DNA of 64,000 bases from an uncultured Winogradskyella sp. (lineage in GTDB: Bacteria > Bacteroidota > Bacteroidia > Flavobacteriales > Flavobacteriaceae). A program made the position numbers and the translations under genes. Shown here piece after piece: positions 49,912 to 59,980 of the stretch; the stretch's first letter is position 1; the number at the start of each line of letters is the position of its first letter. Below the pieces are notes generated by a model, which was not told the DNA's origin, ran no database searches, and was given only the letters and a program-made list of their open reading frames with translations. The stretch is from NCBI RefSeq assembly GCF_947498345.1, contig NZ_CANMJY010000001.1, forward strand, positions 310,001-374,000, written 5' to 3'.

Positions 49912-50901
49912 ATGAAAAAATTAATGGTTTTATTTCTTATCGCAATAGTATGCATATGTTGCAAAGAAGATAAAAAGCAGCCAGAATTAGTGAAGCTATC
50001 AGGTCCTGTTTTTGGTACAAGTTTTAATATTCAATATTTTTCTGATGAGAATATAAATTACACCAAACAATTTGATAGTTTATTCTCGATAGTTAATCAA
50101 TCGCTTTCAACATACATTCCAGATTCTGATATTTCCAGATTAAATAATAATGAAGATATCGAAGTCGACCATCATTTTAAGCGAGTATTTAAAGCATCGA
50201 AGGAGATTTACAGAAGTACTGAAGGGGTTTTTGATCCTACAATAGGTAATGTAGTAAATGCTTGGAGTTTTGGTGCCGAAAAAAATAAATTTCTTACGGA
50301 TAGCACAACGATAGACAGCCTGATGCAATATGTAGGGTTAAATCGTATAGGCTTAGTTGGTAATGCATTAAAAAAACCAAAAGAATTCTATATAGAATTT
50401 AATGCTATTGCTAAAGGTTATGGTTTAGATGTTATAGCTGAGTTTTTAGAAAGTAAAATGGTGGACAATTACTTGGTAGAAATTGGAGGGGAAGTTAGGG
50501 TCAGTGGTAAAAATGTAGAAAAGAAATCACCTTGGCGTGTTGGTTTGGACGAACCTCGTTTTGATGGACAACAATCCGTATATAAAGCCATAACTTTAAA
50601 AGATGAAGCTATGGCAACTTCTGGCACTTATAGGAAATTTAAAACAGATGAAAGCGGTAACCGTTATGCGCATATCATCAATACAAAAACTGGCTATCCT
50701 ACAAAAACCAATGTTTTGAGTGTGTCAGTAATAGCTAAAGATTGTATGACTGCTGATGCTTATGCAACAGCTTTTCAAGCTATGGGAATCGAAAATATTA
50801 AACACTTTCTTCAATCGCATTCAGAGTTTAAAGTTTTTATAATTTTTGAAAATGATAAGAGCGAACTTGAAACTTTAAACTTAAACAATTTTCCTGACTA
50901 A
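49912..50901 (+). CDS. apbE: FAD:protein FMN transferase
   Basis: GPVFGTSFNIQYF, DPTIGNVVNAWSFG, FNAIAKGYGLDVIAEFL, YLVEIGGEVRVSG, HIINTKTGYPT; lipobox IVCIC. Confidence 0.95.
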   Translation: MKKLMVLFLIAIVCICCKEDKKQPELVKLSGPVFGTSFNIQYFSDENINYTKQFDSLFSIVNQSLSTYIPDSDISRLNNNEDIEVDHHFKRVFKASKEIYRSTEGVFDPTIGNVVNAWSFGAEKNKFLTDSTTIDSLMQYVGLNRIGLVGNALKKPKEFYIEFNAIAKGYGLDVIAEFLESKMVDNYLVEIGGEVRVSGKNVEKKSPWRVGLDEPRFDGQQSVYKAITLKDEAMATSGTYRKFKTDESGNRYAHIINTKTGYPTKTNVLSVSVIAKDCMTADAYATAFQAMGIENIKHFLQSHSEFKVFIIFENDKSELETLNLNNFPD

Positions 50902-50994
50902 ATATTTGTGACTTTTTTAAATACTTAGTGTCTTACAAGTACTATTAATCCCTATATATAAAGTTGCACCTTTGTTCGTTTTTGGTGTGGCTTT

Positions 50995-51759
50995 TTATTT
51001 ATATACCACAGGAATAATTTCTCCTTTGGCCAAGCGATACTTATCAATGTCACTATCTATAAGTTGAGATGTATAATCAACTTCTTCAACCTTGAAGCCA
51101 ATTGCACGTAGTTTATCAAAATAATCTCTACCATAAACTCTTACATGATCATACTGACCAAAGACTTTAGTGCGTTCAGCTTTATCAGTTATTGTATTAT
51201 CTTCAAAAGTTGTAGCTCTATTCAAATCTTGTGGAATCTGAAAAACCCCATAACCACCTGGTTTCATAACACGATATAACTCTTGCATGGCTTTGGTATC
51301 ATTTGGTATATGTTCTAAAACATGATTGCAGAGTATAACATCATAGGTGTTATCCTTAAAAGGAAGATCACATATGTCTGCTTTTACATCTGCAATAGGG
51401 GACAATAAGTCTGTTGTTGTATAATCGAGATGTTTTAATTCTCTAAAACGTTTTAAAAAGCATTGCTCTGGTGCAAAATGCAACACCTTTAAAGGTTCTG
51501 AAAAGAAATGAGTTTCATTTTTAAGATATAACCAAAGTAGCCTGTGTCTTTCTAGTGAAAGGGTAGAGGGTGATAACACATTTGGTCTTTGTTGACCATA
51601 ACCATAAGGTAAAAAAGTTCTAAAACCTTTGCCATCTATTGGATCTGTATACTTATTACCTCTTAAAAAAAACTCTAATACAGGTTTGATTAGGTAGCTT
51701 AACCTTATTAATAAAGGTCTTGGAAATAGGTTTAGGAAAAATTTGAAAATTGATTTCAA
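50995..51759 (-). CDS. Class I SAM-dependent methyltransferase
   Basis: Methyltransferase_11-like: KADICDLPFKDNTYDVILCNHVLEHIPNDTKAMQELYRVMKPGGYGVFQIP. Confidence 0.9.
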   Translation of the reverse strand: MKSIFKFFLNLFPRPLLIRLSYLIKPVLEFFLRGNKYTDPIDGKGFRTFLPYGYGQQRPNVLSPSTLSLERHRLLWLYLKNETHFFSEPLKVLHFAPEQCFLKRFRELKHLDYTTTDLLSPIADVKADICDLPFKDNTYDVILCNHVLEHIPNDTKAMQELYRVMKPGGYGVFQIPQDLNRATTFEDNTITDKAERTKVFGQYDHVRVYGRDYFDKLRAIGFKVEEVDYTSQLIDSDIDKYRLAKGEIIPVVYK

Positions 51760-51765
51760 TAGTAA

Positions 51766-52089
51766 TTATTTATAATCTTCTCTGACCGGACTAAAGATAT
51801 CGAGAATTTTACAAGCTGTTATGGCTTTTCCTTTATGTTCTACGTTAGAAGGAATCACTACAATAGAACCTGGTTTGTGGATTTTAGTAATACCATTAAT
51901 GGTCATTTCAAATTCGCCTTCAAGTATTTGAGATACTTGCTCGTGTACATGATTGTGCATCGGTAATTCTGCATTTGGCTCAACTTCCCAAAAGGCAATT
52001 GTAAGTGTATCAGTGTGTAAAAACCTTGCGTTATAACCTTTAATGATTTCTCTTGGTTCAATATCTAATATGCGTTGGTCAACTATCAT
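51766..52089 (-). CDS. Cupin-domain protein
   Basis: VEPNAELPMHNHVHEQVSQILEGEFEMTI…VVIPSNVEHKG. Confidence 0.88.
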   Translation of the reverse strand: MIVDQRILDIEPREIIKGYNARFLHTDTLTIAFWEVEPNAELPMHNHVHEQVSQILEGEFEMTINGITKIHKPGSIVVIPSNVEHKGKAITACKILDIFSPVREDYK

Positions 52090-52904
52090 AATACTAAAGT
52101 ATCTTGTCTAAACTTGTCTTCTTCATCAGAAATTATACCTAAGGCTTCATGTACATAGGCAAACGTTGAAAGAATTTCTGGTTGGCCATTTACAATAGCT
52201 ATGTCGTGCTCAAAATGAACACTTGGCTTTCCATCTTGCGTCACTATGGTCCAGCCATCTTTTAATTGTTTCACTTTATGAGTTCCCATATTTATCATAG
52301 GTTCTATAGCAACGACCATACCTTCAATAAACTTTTTACCTCTACCACGTCTACCGTAGTTTGGCATTTCTGGGTCTTCGTGCATTTTACGACCTATACC
52401 ATGACCTACCAACTCTCTAACAACACCATAACCATGAGATTCGCAATATTGTTGAATAGCATAACCGACATCACCAACACGATTACCAATTCGTAATTTA
52501 TCAATACCAATATAAAGTGATTCTTTAGTGATTTTTATTAATTTTTTGGTGTCTTCATCAACATTACCTATTTCAAAAGTATAGGCGTGGTCACCATAAA
52601 AACCATTCATCAAAGCACCACAGTCAATAGAAACAATGTCTCCATCTTTTAATGGAACATCAGTTGGTAAACCATGCACTACAGCCTCATTAACACTACA
52701 CAGTAATGTAGAGGGGCAATCATATAAGCCTTTAAACCCTGGGACAGCTCCATGATCTCTTATAAAGGTTTCTGCAATAGTATCTAAGTGATTAGTTGTA
52801 ACTCCTTCTTTAACTTCTTTTGCTAACATGCCTAAAGTCTTGGATACAACTAAAGCACTTTGGCGCATTAATTCAATTTCTTCCTTGGTTTTTACAATAA
52901 TCAT
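52086..52904 (-). CDS. map: Type I methionyl aminopeptidase
   Basis: VNEAVVHGLPTDVPLKDGDIVSIDCGALMNGFYGDHAYTF, VGHGIGRKMHEDPEMPNYG; start MIIVKTKEE (track extends to 52925). Confidence 0.97.
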   Translation of the reverse strand: MIIVKTKEEIELMRQSALVVSKTLGMLAKEVKEGVTTNHLDTIAETFIRDHGAVPGFKGLYDCPSTLLCSVNEAVVHGLPTDVPLKDGDIVSIDCGALMNGFYGDHAYTFEIGNVDEDTKKLIKITKESLYIGIDKLRIGNRVGDVGYAIQQYCESHGYGVVRELVGHGIGRKMHEDPEMPNYGRRGRGKKFIEGMVVAIEPMINMGTHKVKQLKDGWTIVTQDGKPSVHFEHDIAIVNGQPEILSTFAYVHEALGIISDEEDKFRQDTLVL

Positions 52905-53026
52905 AACATTAAACTTAAGTGGCAAAGATAGGTAATTATAACAATTTTAAAATACCATAAAAACATGATAAATAACAGTTTTTTTGTATTTTTTAAGAAG
53001 TAAGTTTGTAGCCTAAAACACATAAA

Positions 53027-54292
53027 ATGTATAAAACAGTTAGCGCAGAAGCAGCAGTAGAAATTATAAAATCTAAGGATAAAATATATATACAAGCTGC
53101 AGCTGCAGCACCACAATCTCTTATTAAAGCAATGTCTGCAAGACATGAAGAATTGAGAAATGTTGAGATTTGTCAATTGCATACCGAAGGTGAAGCTCCA
53201 TATGCAGATGTAAAGCTAAAGGATAGTTTTCATGTTAACTCCTTTTTTATTGGTAAAAATGTTAGGCATACTTTAAAAGCTGGTAATGGATCTTATACGC
53301 CAGTTTTTTTGAGTGAAGTGCCACGTTTGTTTAAGGAAAATATTATTAATCTAGATGTAGTTTTAATTCATGTTTCTGTTCCAGATCAACACGGTTATTG
53401 CTCACTTGGAGTTTCTGTAGAAGCGACATTGGCTGCTATTGATAATGCCACAACTGTTATAGCGCAAATCAATAAGAAGATGCCACGTACTCATGGGGCA
53501 GGTATTATTCATTATACAGAGATTGATTATTTTGTTGAATGCGATGATGAGATACCAACTATGGAAATGTCTGTTCCATCTGAAATAGAAAGTAAAATAG
53601 GTGATTATGTTGCGAGTTTAATTGAAGATCGAAGCACTTTGCAGATGGGTATTGGGTCTATACCAAATGCAGTTTTAACAAGGTTAACAAATCATAAAGA
53701 TCTTGGTTTGCATACTGAGATGTTTTCTGATGGTGTTATTGACTTAATTTTAAGTGATGTAATTAATGGCAATTATAAAAAGATTAATAGAGGAAGAGCC
53801 TTAACCACTTTTTTAATTGGCTCTAAACGTTTGTATGATTATGTTGATGATAATCCTTTTGTAGAAATGCGTGCCTCAAATTATACAAATAATACATCAT
53901 ATATAAAACAAAACCCAAGAATGGTAGCTATTAATTCTGCTATAGAAATTGATGTTACTGGTCAGGTTTGTGCAGATTCTATAGGTTCTAGTATGTATTC
54001 TGGCGTTGGTGGGCAAATGGATTTTATTAGAGGTGCATCATTAAGTCAAGGAGGTAAAGCAATAATTGCATTACCTTCTGTAACTCGAAAGGGAATAAGC
54101 AGAATAGTACCTGTTTTAAAAACAGGAGCTGGTGTTGTAACCACCAGAGCTCACGTACATTATGTGGTAACAGAATATGGAATTGCTAACTTATTTGGAA
54201 AAACAATAAAAGAACGCGTAAAAGCACTTGTTGAAATAGCTCACCCAGATCACAGAGAAGCTATTAATAAGGCTTATTTTGAAATGATTTAG
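53027..54292 (+). CDS. Acetyl-CoA hydrolase/transferase family protein (4-hydroxybutyrate CoA-transferase-like)
   Basis: LQMGIGSIPNAVLTRLTNHKDLGLHTEMFSDGVIDL, GGQMDFIRGASLSQGGKAIIALPS, VVTEYGIANLFGKTIKERVKALVEIAHPDHRE. Confidence 0.93.
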   Translation: MYKTVSAEAAVEIIKSKDKIYIQAAAAAPQSLIKAMSARHEELRNVEICQLHTEGEAPYADVKLKDSFHVNSFFIGKNVRHTLKAGNGSYTPVFLSEVPRLFKENIINLDVVLIHVSVPDQHGYCSLGVSVEATLAAIDNATTVIAQINKKMPRTHGAGIIHYTEIDYFVECDDEIPTMEMSVPSEIESKIGDYVASLIEDRSTLQMGIGSIPNAVLTRLTNHKDLGLHTEMFSDGVIDLILSDVINGNYKKINRGRALTTFLIGSKRLYDYVDDNPFVEMRASNYTNNTSYIKQNPRMVAINSAIEIDVTGQVCADSIGSSMYSGVGGQMDFIRGASLSQGGKAIIALPSVTRKGISRIVPVLKTGAGVVTTRAHVHYVVTEYGIANLFGKTIKERVKALVEIAHPDHREAINKAYFEMI

Positions 54293-54304
54293 TAAAAAAG
54301 ATGA

Positions 54305-54703
54305 TTAAAATTGCCACCATTTTTTTCTGGTGTTTTTTATATTTGGTTTTTCGTTAGTAATAATTTGGTAGACTTCACCCCAACCAAGAATACCGCCTAT
54401 GTTTCGGTCATCAATGAATAGGTCTGCATGGATTTTTCGACTTCTGGTATAATCAAATTTTTCTTCAGGGAAACTAGCGTTTACAGCATAAAACTCAATA
54501 CCGTTTTCTTTACAGAAATCCACGGCTTCTTGCAACTTTGTACCACTTCTATAAGTCCAGAGTATAAGTCTATGGCCATCTTGTTGTAAACGTTTTAAGG
54601 TTTCGAAAGCAAAAATGCGAGTCTTTCCAATTTTTGGATATGCATCTTCAACAATGGTACCATCAAAATCTACAGCTATTATTAATCTATCTTGAAAATT
54701 CAT
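54305..54703 (-). CDS. HAD-type hydrolase (BT0820-like)
   Basis: IIAVDFDGTIVEDAYPKIG, LILWTYRSG, HADLFIDDRNIGG. Confidence 0.85.
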   Translation of the reverse strand: MNFQDRLIIAVDFDGTIVEDAYPKIGKTRIFAFETLKRLQQDGHRLILWTYRSGTKLQEAVDFCKENGIEFYAVNASFPEEKFDYTRSRKIHADLFIDDRNIGGILGWGEVYQIITNEKPNIKNTRKKWWQF

Positions 54704-54746
54704 GCTATCAATTCAATTATTGGACAAATGTACAACTTTAACAAAT

Positions 54747-56264
54747 TTAAACAAGGCTATGTTGCGTCATGCTTTCTGGCTGAGCAATACCAATTAATTT
54801 TAAAACTGTTGGTGCAATATCTCCGAGGATTCCGTCCTTTATGTCTTTCAAATCTTTATCGATTAAAATAATAGGCACTGGATTAGTTGTATGCGCTGTA
54901 TGTGGAGAACCATCTGGGTTAATCATGGTTTCACAATTACCATGATCGGCTATTAGTATAGTTGTGTAATCGTTATCTAATGCTGTGGTAACTACATTTT
55001 TCACACATTGATCAACAGCTTCGCAGGCTTTAATAGCAGCTTCCATAACACCTGTGTGACCAACCATGTCACCATTGGCAAAATTAAGACAGACAAAATC
55101 TACCTCTCCTTTTTGTAATTCGGGAATTAGGGCATCACATAACTCATAGGCACTCATTTCTGGTTTTAAATCGTAAGTCGCAACTTTTGGTGAGTTTCTT
55201 AATATTCTTGTCTCTCCTTTAAAAGGTTCTTCTTGACCTCCAGAGAAGAAAAATGTTACGTGCGGATATTTTTCAGTTTCGGCAATTCTAATTTGTTTTT
55301 TATGGTGTTTTTCTAAGACTTCTCCGAGTGTTTCAGATAAATTATCTTTGTTAAACACCACATTGATACCCTCAAAGCTATCATCGTAATTAGTCATAGT
55401 GATATAGTATAGATTGAGTTTGTGCATATTGTACTCATGAAAATCTTTCTGTGACAAAGCCTGAGTCAGTTGCCTTCCCCTATCTGTCCTAAAGTTAAAA
55501 AAGATGATAATATCATCTTCATTTACTAATGCTGTTGGTTTATTATTATCATTAACTATAACTAAAGGTTTTATAAACTCATCAGTGATATCATCTTTAT
55601 AGCTTTGCTGTATAGATTTTAAAACATTTTGAGTTTGTTCACCTTCGCCTTTAACAATGGCATCATAGGCTAGTTTTACACGTTCCCAACGCTTATCTCT
55701 ATCCATTGCGTAGTAGCGACCAGTAACAGTTGCGAGTTTACCTGTAGTTTTATTTAAATGGTCTTCTAATTCAGAAATAAAGCCATATCCAGATTTTGGG
55801 TCTACATCTCTTCCGTCTGTAAAAGCATGAACATATATATTTTCTAATCCAAAATCACTAGCAGCATCTAGTAACCCAAAAAGATGATTTATGTGCGAGT
55901 GTACACCACCATCACTTACCAAACCCAGTAAATGAATGTTTTTGTTATGACTTTTTGCATATTGAAAAGCATCCTTTAATATTTGCTCTTCTTGAAGTGT
56001 TTTGTTTTTTACAGCAAGATTTATCTTTACTAAATCTTGATACACAATTCTTCCAGCTCCTAAGTTCATATGCCCCACTTCACTATTCCCCATTTGGCCT
56101 TCAGGTAAACCTACATTTAAGCCATCTGTGCGTAAACTTGCACTTGGATATTTGGTGTAAAGTGAATCTATAAATGGAGTTTGAGCATTATCTATGGCAG
56201 AAACTTTTGGATCAGGTGATTTCCCCCAACCATCTAAGATCATTAAAATAACCTTTTTGTTCAT
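54747..56264 (-). CDS. gpmI: 2,3-bisphosphoglycerate-independent phosphoglycerate mutase
   Basis: ILMILDGWGKSPDPKVSAIDNAQTP, GQMGNSEVGHMNLGAGRIVYQDL, HAFTDGRDVDPKSG, ADHGNCETM. Confidence 0.97.
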   Translation of the reverse strand: MNKKVILMILDGWGKSPDPKVSAIDNAQTPFIDSLYTKYPSASLRTDGLNVGLPEGQMGNSEVGHMNLGAGRIVYQDLVKINLAVKNKTLQEEQILKDAFQYAKSHNKNIHLLGLVSDGGVHSHINHLFGLLDAASDFGLENIYVHAFTDGRDVDPKSGYGFISELEDHLNKTTGKLATVTGRYYAMDRDKRWERVKLAYDAIVKGEGEQTQNVLKSIQQSYKDDITDEFIKPLVIVNDNNKPTALVNEDDIIIFFNFRTDRGRQLTQALSQKDFHEYNMHKLNLYYITMTNYDDSFEGINVVFNKDNLSETLGEVLEKHHKKQIRIAETEKYPHVTFFFSGGQEEPFKGETRILRNSPKVATYDLKPEMSAYELCDALIPELQKGEVDFVCLNFANGDMVGHTGVMEAAIKACEAVDQCVKNVVTTALDNDYTTILIADHGNCETMINPDGSPHTAHTTNPVPIILIDKDLKDIKDGILGDIAPTVLKLIGIAQPESMTQHSLV

Positions 56265-56521
56265 GTTAAATTATTTTGGTTATCAAAGATAAGAGAATCG
56301 TGTAACAATTTGAATACATAAAATTTAGGGTATTATTCCTTTTTTAAGCCTTGATATTCTGAATGTTAACGTAATATGTGTTTTTGTGAAAGTATTAACA
56401 GATTTGTTGTTTAAACGTTAAATGTATGTTATATAACTTTTTTTAGTGTAACACTTTAAAGATTATTTCGTCTCTTTAATATAATCAAAAAACAATCAAT
56501 TAAAATTTAAATTCTTTCATC

Positions 56522-56920
56522 ATGAGAAAATCAGCAGTAATTTTAGCCTTAGCATTGGGCTTTTCAATTAGTAATTTAAATGCAACAAACGATATTTTAG
56601 CTCCACAAGCTAATGATGTAACTGTTAAAACATTAGAAATTAGTCCTTTATGTAAAGCAGTTGCAACAGGTAATGTAGAAGAGGTAAATAAACTTATTAA
56701 AGCTGGTGCAGATGTTAATGCTAAATCTAACGGTATGAAACCAATACATTATGCAGCCAAGTTTAACCGTGTAGAACTTATTAAAATTTTAGTGACAGCT
56801 GGAGCAGATGTACACGCATCTTGCGATTTAGGTTATACAGCACTAAGACATGCAGAAAAATCTAATGCAACAGAAGCGGCACAGTTTTTGAAAAGATTTA
56901 AAAGAAAACCGTCTAATTAA
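56522..56920 (+). CDS. Exported ankyrin-repeat protein
   Basis: Signal peptide; AVATGNVEEVNKLIKAGADVNAKSNGMKPIHYAAKFNRVELIKILVTAGADVHASCDLGYTALRHAEKS. Confidence 0.9.
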   Translation: MRKSAVILALALGFSISNLNATNDILAPQANDVTVKTLEISPLCKAVATGNVEEVNKLIKAGADVNAKSNGMKPIHYAAKFNRVELIKILVTAGADVHASCDLGYTALRHAEKSNATEAAQFLKRFKRKPSN

Positions 56921-56951
56921 AGACAATTAATTTGAGTTAGTTAATTTGTAT

Positions 56952-56979
56952 AAAGCGTCTTAAGAAATTAAGACGCTTT
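56952..56979. terminator. Bidirectional terminator between ankyrin gene and M48 gene
   Basis: AAAGCGTCTTAA-gaaa-TTAAGACGCTTT with T-run; overlaps the last codons of the M48 gene. Confidence 0.85.
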
Positions 56980-57741
56980 TTTGTATTTGTAATTTTTAAT
57001 CGCCTCTCTAATTTTTTCTATCCTATTTTCTGGATCTGGATGTGTACTTTGAAACTCAGGTACACGATTAGGACCAGCAGCAGCTTTTAAGATTTGCATC
57101 ACCCCTATCATTTCTTCGGGATTGTAACCCGCTTCGATCATAAACTGTACTCCAAGTTCATCACTTTCTAATTCATCACCTCTACCATTTTTTAAGAGTT
57201 GACCTTGCCCATATTGTTGTGCTATACCTCCCATGTCTATAGCCGAGCTTCCCATAGCTAAAACTTTCCAAAAGTTGGCATTAGTAATACGTTCGTTAGA
57301 ATGTTTTCCTAAAACATGACCTATCTCATGACCTAAAACTCCTGCCAGCTGATCTTGGTTTTCTAATCTTGAAAACAAGGCATAGGTAATAAAAATCTGT
57401 CCACCAGGTAAAGCAAAAGCGTTAATAGTATTTGGGTCTGCTAATAAATGAAATTCGTACTTGTATGGTGTCTCTTTAGCGACGCTTCTATTTACTAATT
57501 TATTACCAATATTATCTACCAATGCCTGATACTCGTTATTAGGATGTAAGCCTCCGTGTTGTTGAGCCATACCAGGTGCGCTCTGCAAACCAATAGCTAT
57601 TTCCTCTTGCGGAGACAATGAAATAGCTTGTTTTTTACCCGTATAAGGGTTTATTTCTTCTTGACTACACTTTCTTAAATAAGCAAATGCAGCAATAGCT
57701 ATAAAAATAAAAATTCGGACTTTAAAATTACCTCTTCTCAT
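56968..57741 (-). CDS. M48-family metallopeptidase
   Basis: AGVLGHEIGHVLGKHSNERI (HExxH), ELESDELGVQFMIEAGYNPEEMI. Confidence 0.95.
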   Translation of the reverse strand: MRRGNFKVRIFIFIAIAAFAYLRKCSQEEINPYTGKKQAISLSPQEEIAIGLQSAPGMAQQHGGLHPNNEYQALVDNIGNKLVNRSVAKETPYKYEFHLLADPNTINAFALPGGQIFITYALFSRLENQDQLAGVLGHEIGHVLGKHSNERITNANFWKVLAMGSSAIDMGGIAQQYGQGQLLKNGRGDELESDELGVQFMIEAGYNPEEMIGVMQILKAAAGPNRVPEFQSTHPDPENRIEKIREAIKNYKYKKAS

Positions 57742-57896
57742 AATAATTGTCTTAGTTGGTTCAATTTACAAAAGTTTGACACAATTTTTATTGAAAAGTC
57801 ATTGGTTTTACTTTTAAAAATGAAAAATTTCATCAAGCTCACTTCAGAGAAAATGATTTAATTCCTTTAATTTTATTGTTCTTAAATTACTATAAT

Positions 57897-58322
57897 ATGA
57901 ATTGTCTTTTTAAAATTATACCCAATGAAGATTTAGATATTATAATTCCTTTGGTATACGAACTTAATGAAGGTAGAGTGGATAAGGCTATTTTAAAATT
58001 GCGTTTTGATGAAATGAAAGATCAAAATTATGAGTGTGCTGTTATTTTTGATAAGGATAAGGTTATAGGTGTTACGGGTTTATGGTTTTGTACCAGACAT
58101 TATGCTGGCAAATCTGTAGAATTAGATCATGTCTATATAAAACCTGAATATAGGGGCAAAGGGCTTGGTAAGCAATTTATGGATTGGATTTATACTTATG
58201 CTAAAGGAAAAGGTTGTAATTCTATGGAGTTAAATACCTACGTGCAAAATTATCCTTCACATAAATTTTACTATAACGAAGGTTATGAAATTTTAGGCTA
58301 TCATTTCTATAGAAATATTTAA
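57897..58322 (+). CDS. GNAT-family N-acetyltransferase
   Basis: ELDHVYIKPEYRGKGLGKQFMDWIYTYAKGKGCNSMELNTYVQN. Confidence 0.92.
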   Translation: MNCLFKIIPNEDLDIIIPLVYELNEGRVDKAILKLRFDEMKDQNYECAVIFDKDKVIGVTGLWFCTRHYAGKSVELDHVYIKPEYRGKGLGKQFMDWIYTYAKGKGCNSMELNTYVQNYPSHKFYYNEGYEILGYHFYRNI

Positions 58323-58324
58323 AT

Positions 58325-59032
58325 TCATTTCAAAAATCCTAGGTCTGAGTTTGTTTGTAATTCATAAGGGGCTTTGTTATATTCAAATATTCTAGCATCT
58401 AACTTACCTTTTAGTGTTAGGCTATTTCTATTGACTTCAATCCAGCTTCCTTCACGTAATCCAACAACGGGTTGTGTATTAAAGGCATGAAACTCCTTAA
58501 TACGAGTTTCTCTTGTTTCACCCATATGTGTGCTATTGGGATTTGGATCTAAATAATGAGGGTTGATATTAAAAGGCACTAAGCCTAGCGTTTTAAAACT
58601 TGGAGGATAAACAATAGGCATGTCATTAGTAGTGTTTATGGTTAATCCACAAATGTTACTACCAGCACTTGTGCCTAAATATGGTATACCTTTGGCTATA
58701 GACTCTTTTATAGAAACCAAAATGTCATTTTTGTATAATTGATTGACCAAAACAAAAGTATTGCCGCCACCTGTAAAAATACCTTGAGCACTTTCAATAG
58801 CTTTTTTGGGGTATTTATATTCATGTAAGCCTTTCACTGTTTTCCCTATGGATTTAAAGGCTTTGGCTGCAATTTTAGTATACGAATCATGAGAAATACC
58901 GACAGGTCTGGCATAAGGAATAAATAAAATTTCGTCTGCAGATTTAAAATGAACTTTTAATTCTTCTAAAAGGTATTCTAAGTAACCACTTCCATGAACT
59001 GTCGAAGTACTTGCAATTAGTATTGATTTCAA
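58325..59032 (-). CDS. pepE: Dipeptidase E (peptidase S51)
   Basis: GIFTGGGNTFVLVNQLY, PYLGTSAGSNICGLTINTTNDMPIVYPPSF. Confidence 0.95.
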   Translation of the reverse strand: MKSILIASTSTVHGSGYLEYLLEELKVHFKSADEILFIPYARPVGISHDSYTKIAAKAFKSIGKTVKGLHEYKYPKKAIESAQGIFTGGGNTFVLVNQLYKNDILVSIKESIAKGIPYLGTSAGSNICGLTINTTNDMPIVYPPSFKTLGLVPFNINPHYLDPNPNSTHMGETRETRIKEFHAFNTQPVVGLREGSWIEVNRNSLTLKGKLDARIFEYNKAPYELQTNSDLGFLK

Positions 59033-59161
59033 AATATAATATTTTTTGTAAAAATAATTATTACAAGTGATATGTACAGTAATGATTTAACAAAGATTTA
59101 TCAGCAATTTTTTGTGAAATTTAAAGAATATAAGCGAACTTTATAAGTCAATACCACCAAC

Positions 59162-59980
59162 ATGAAAAAAATCACATTTATTTTACTTAGTTTTTTTGTT
59201 ATTAACATTTATGGACAGGATATCGAAAGAACGTCTATTAGCGGTAGAATAATTGTTGCTTCAGAAGATAAAGAGGGAGTTACGGTTTACAACACATCTT
59301 CAAATAAAGGAACCGTTACAGACGAAAAAGGGGAATTTAATATTAAGGTAGCTGTTAATGATATTGTAGAATTTGGAGCATTGCAGTTTCAGGATTTTAC
59401 AGTTACAATTACTGACGATATCATAAAGTCTAAAAATTTAACCGTTATTCTTGTAGAAGAAGTCAATAAATTAGACGAAGTAGTTATTTTACCATTTGGA
59501 TTAACAGGTAATTTAGGTGCAGATTTAGAAAATGTAAGAACATATAATGTAAGTCTGGATGATGTGTACTTTGGCTTAGACCATATTGAAGATTTTGATT
59601 TTTCACCAGATTTTAAAACCAAGGCAGATAATTTAGCTTTTAATGAATACAACCCTAGAGTGGAGAATATGCTTAATATAGTTAATCTTGCAGGTTTTAT
59701 TGTGAGTCAAGTTGTAGATGTTGATAAAAATGGAACTAAGACTTCTGAAGAGAAAGCGATTGAGAGAACACCATTTAAAGAAGCATTAGATAAGTATAGT
59801 ATTAATTATATTCATGTTAATTTCAATATTCCTTTAGACCAGATAGAAGCCTTTATTGACTATGTTGAAATACAAGGTATAAAAGAAGAATTGTTCCAAG
59901 AAGATAAAGAAATGCAGTTTTTAGAACGTATCACAGAATTAAGTAAATCCTTCCTAAAAAATATAAGTGAAAAAGACTAA
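59162..59980 (+). CDS. CarboxypepD_reg-like domain protein, copy 1
   Basis: Signal peptide; ISGRIIVASEDKEGVTVYNTSSNKGTVTDEKGEFNIKVAVNDIVEFGALQFQDFTVTI. Confidence 0.85.
   Translation: MKKITFILLSFFVINIYGQDIERTSISGRIIVASEDKEGVTVYNTSSNKGTVTDEKGEFNIKVAVNDIVEFGALQFQDFTVTITDDIIKSKNLTVILVEEVNKLDEVVILPFGLTGNLGADLENVRTYNVSLDDVYFGLDHIEDFDFSPDFKTKADNLAFNEYNPRVENMLNIVNLAGFIVSQVVDVDKNGTKTSEEKAIERTPFKEALDKYSINYIHVNFNIPLDQIEAFIDYVEIQGIKEELFQEDKEMQFLERITELSKSFLKNISEKD

Noticed and set aside
52901-53182. 93-aa Cys/Phe-rich minus-strand ORF spanning the map/CoA-transferase gap
   Set aside because: Overlaps two confident genes; aromatic/Cys-rich composition reflects antisense AT-rich sequence.
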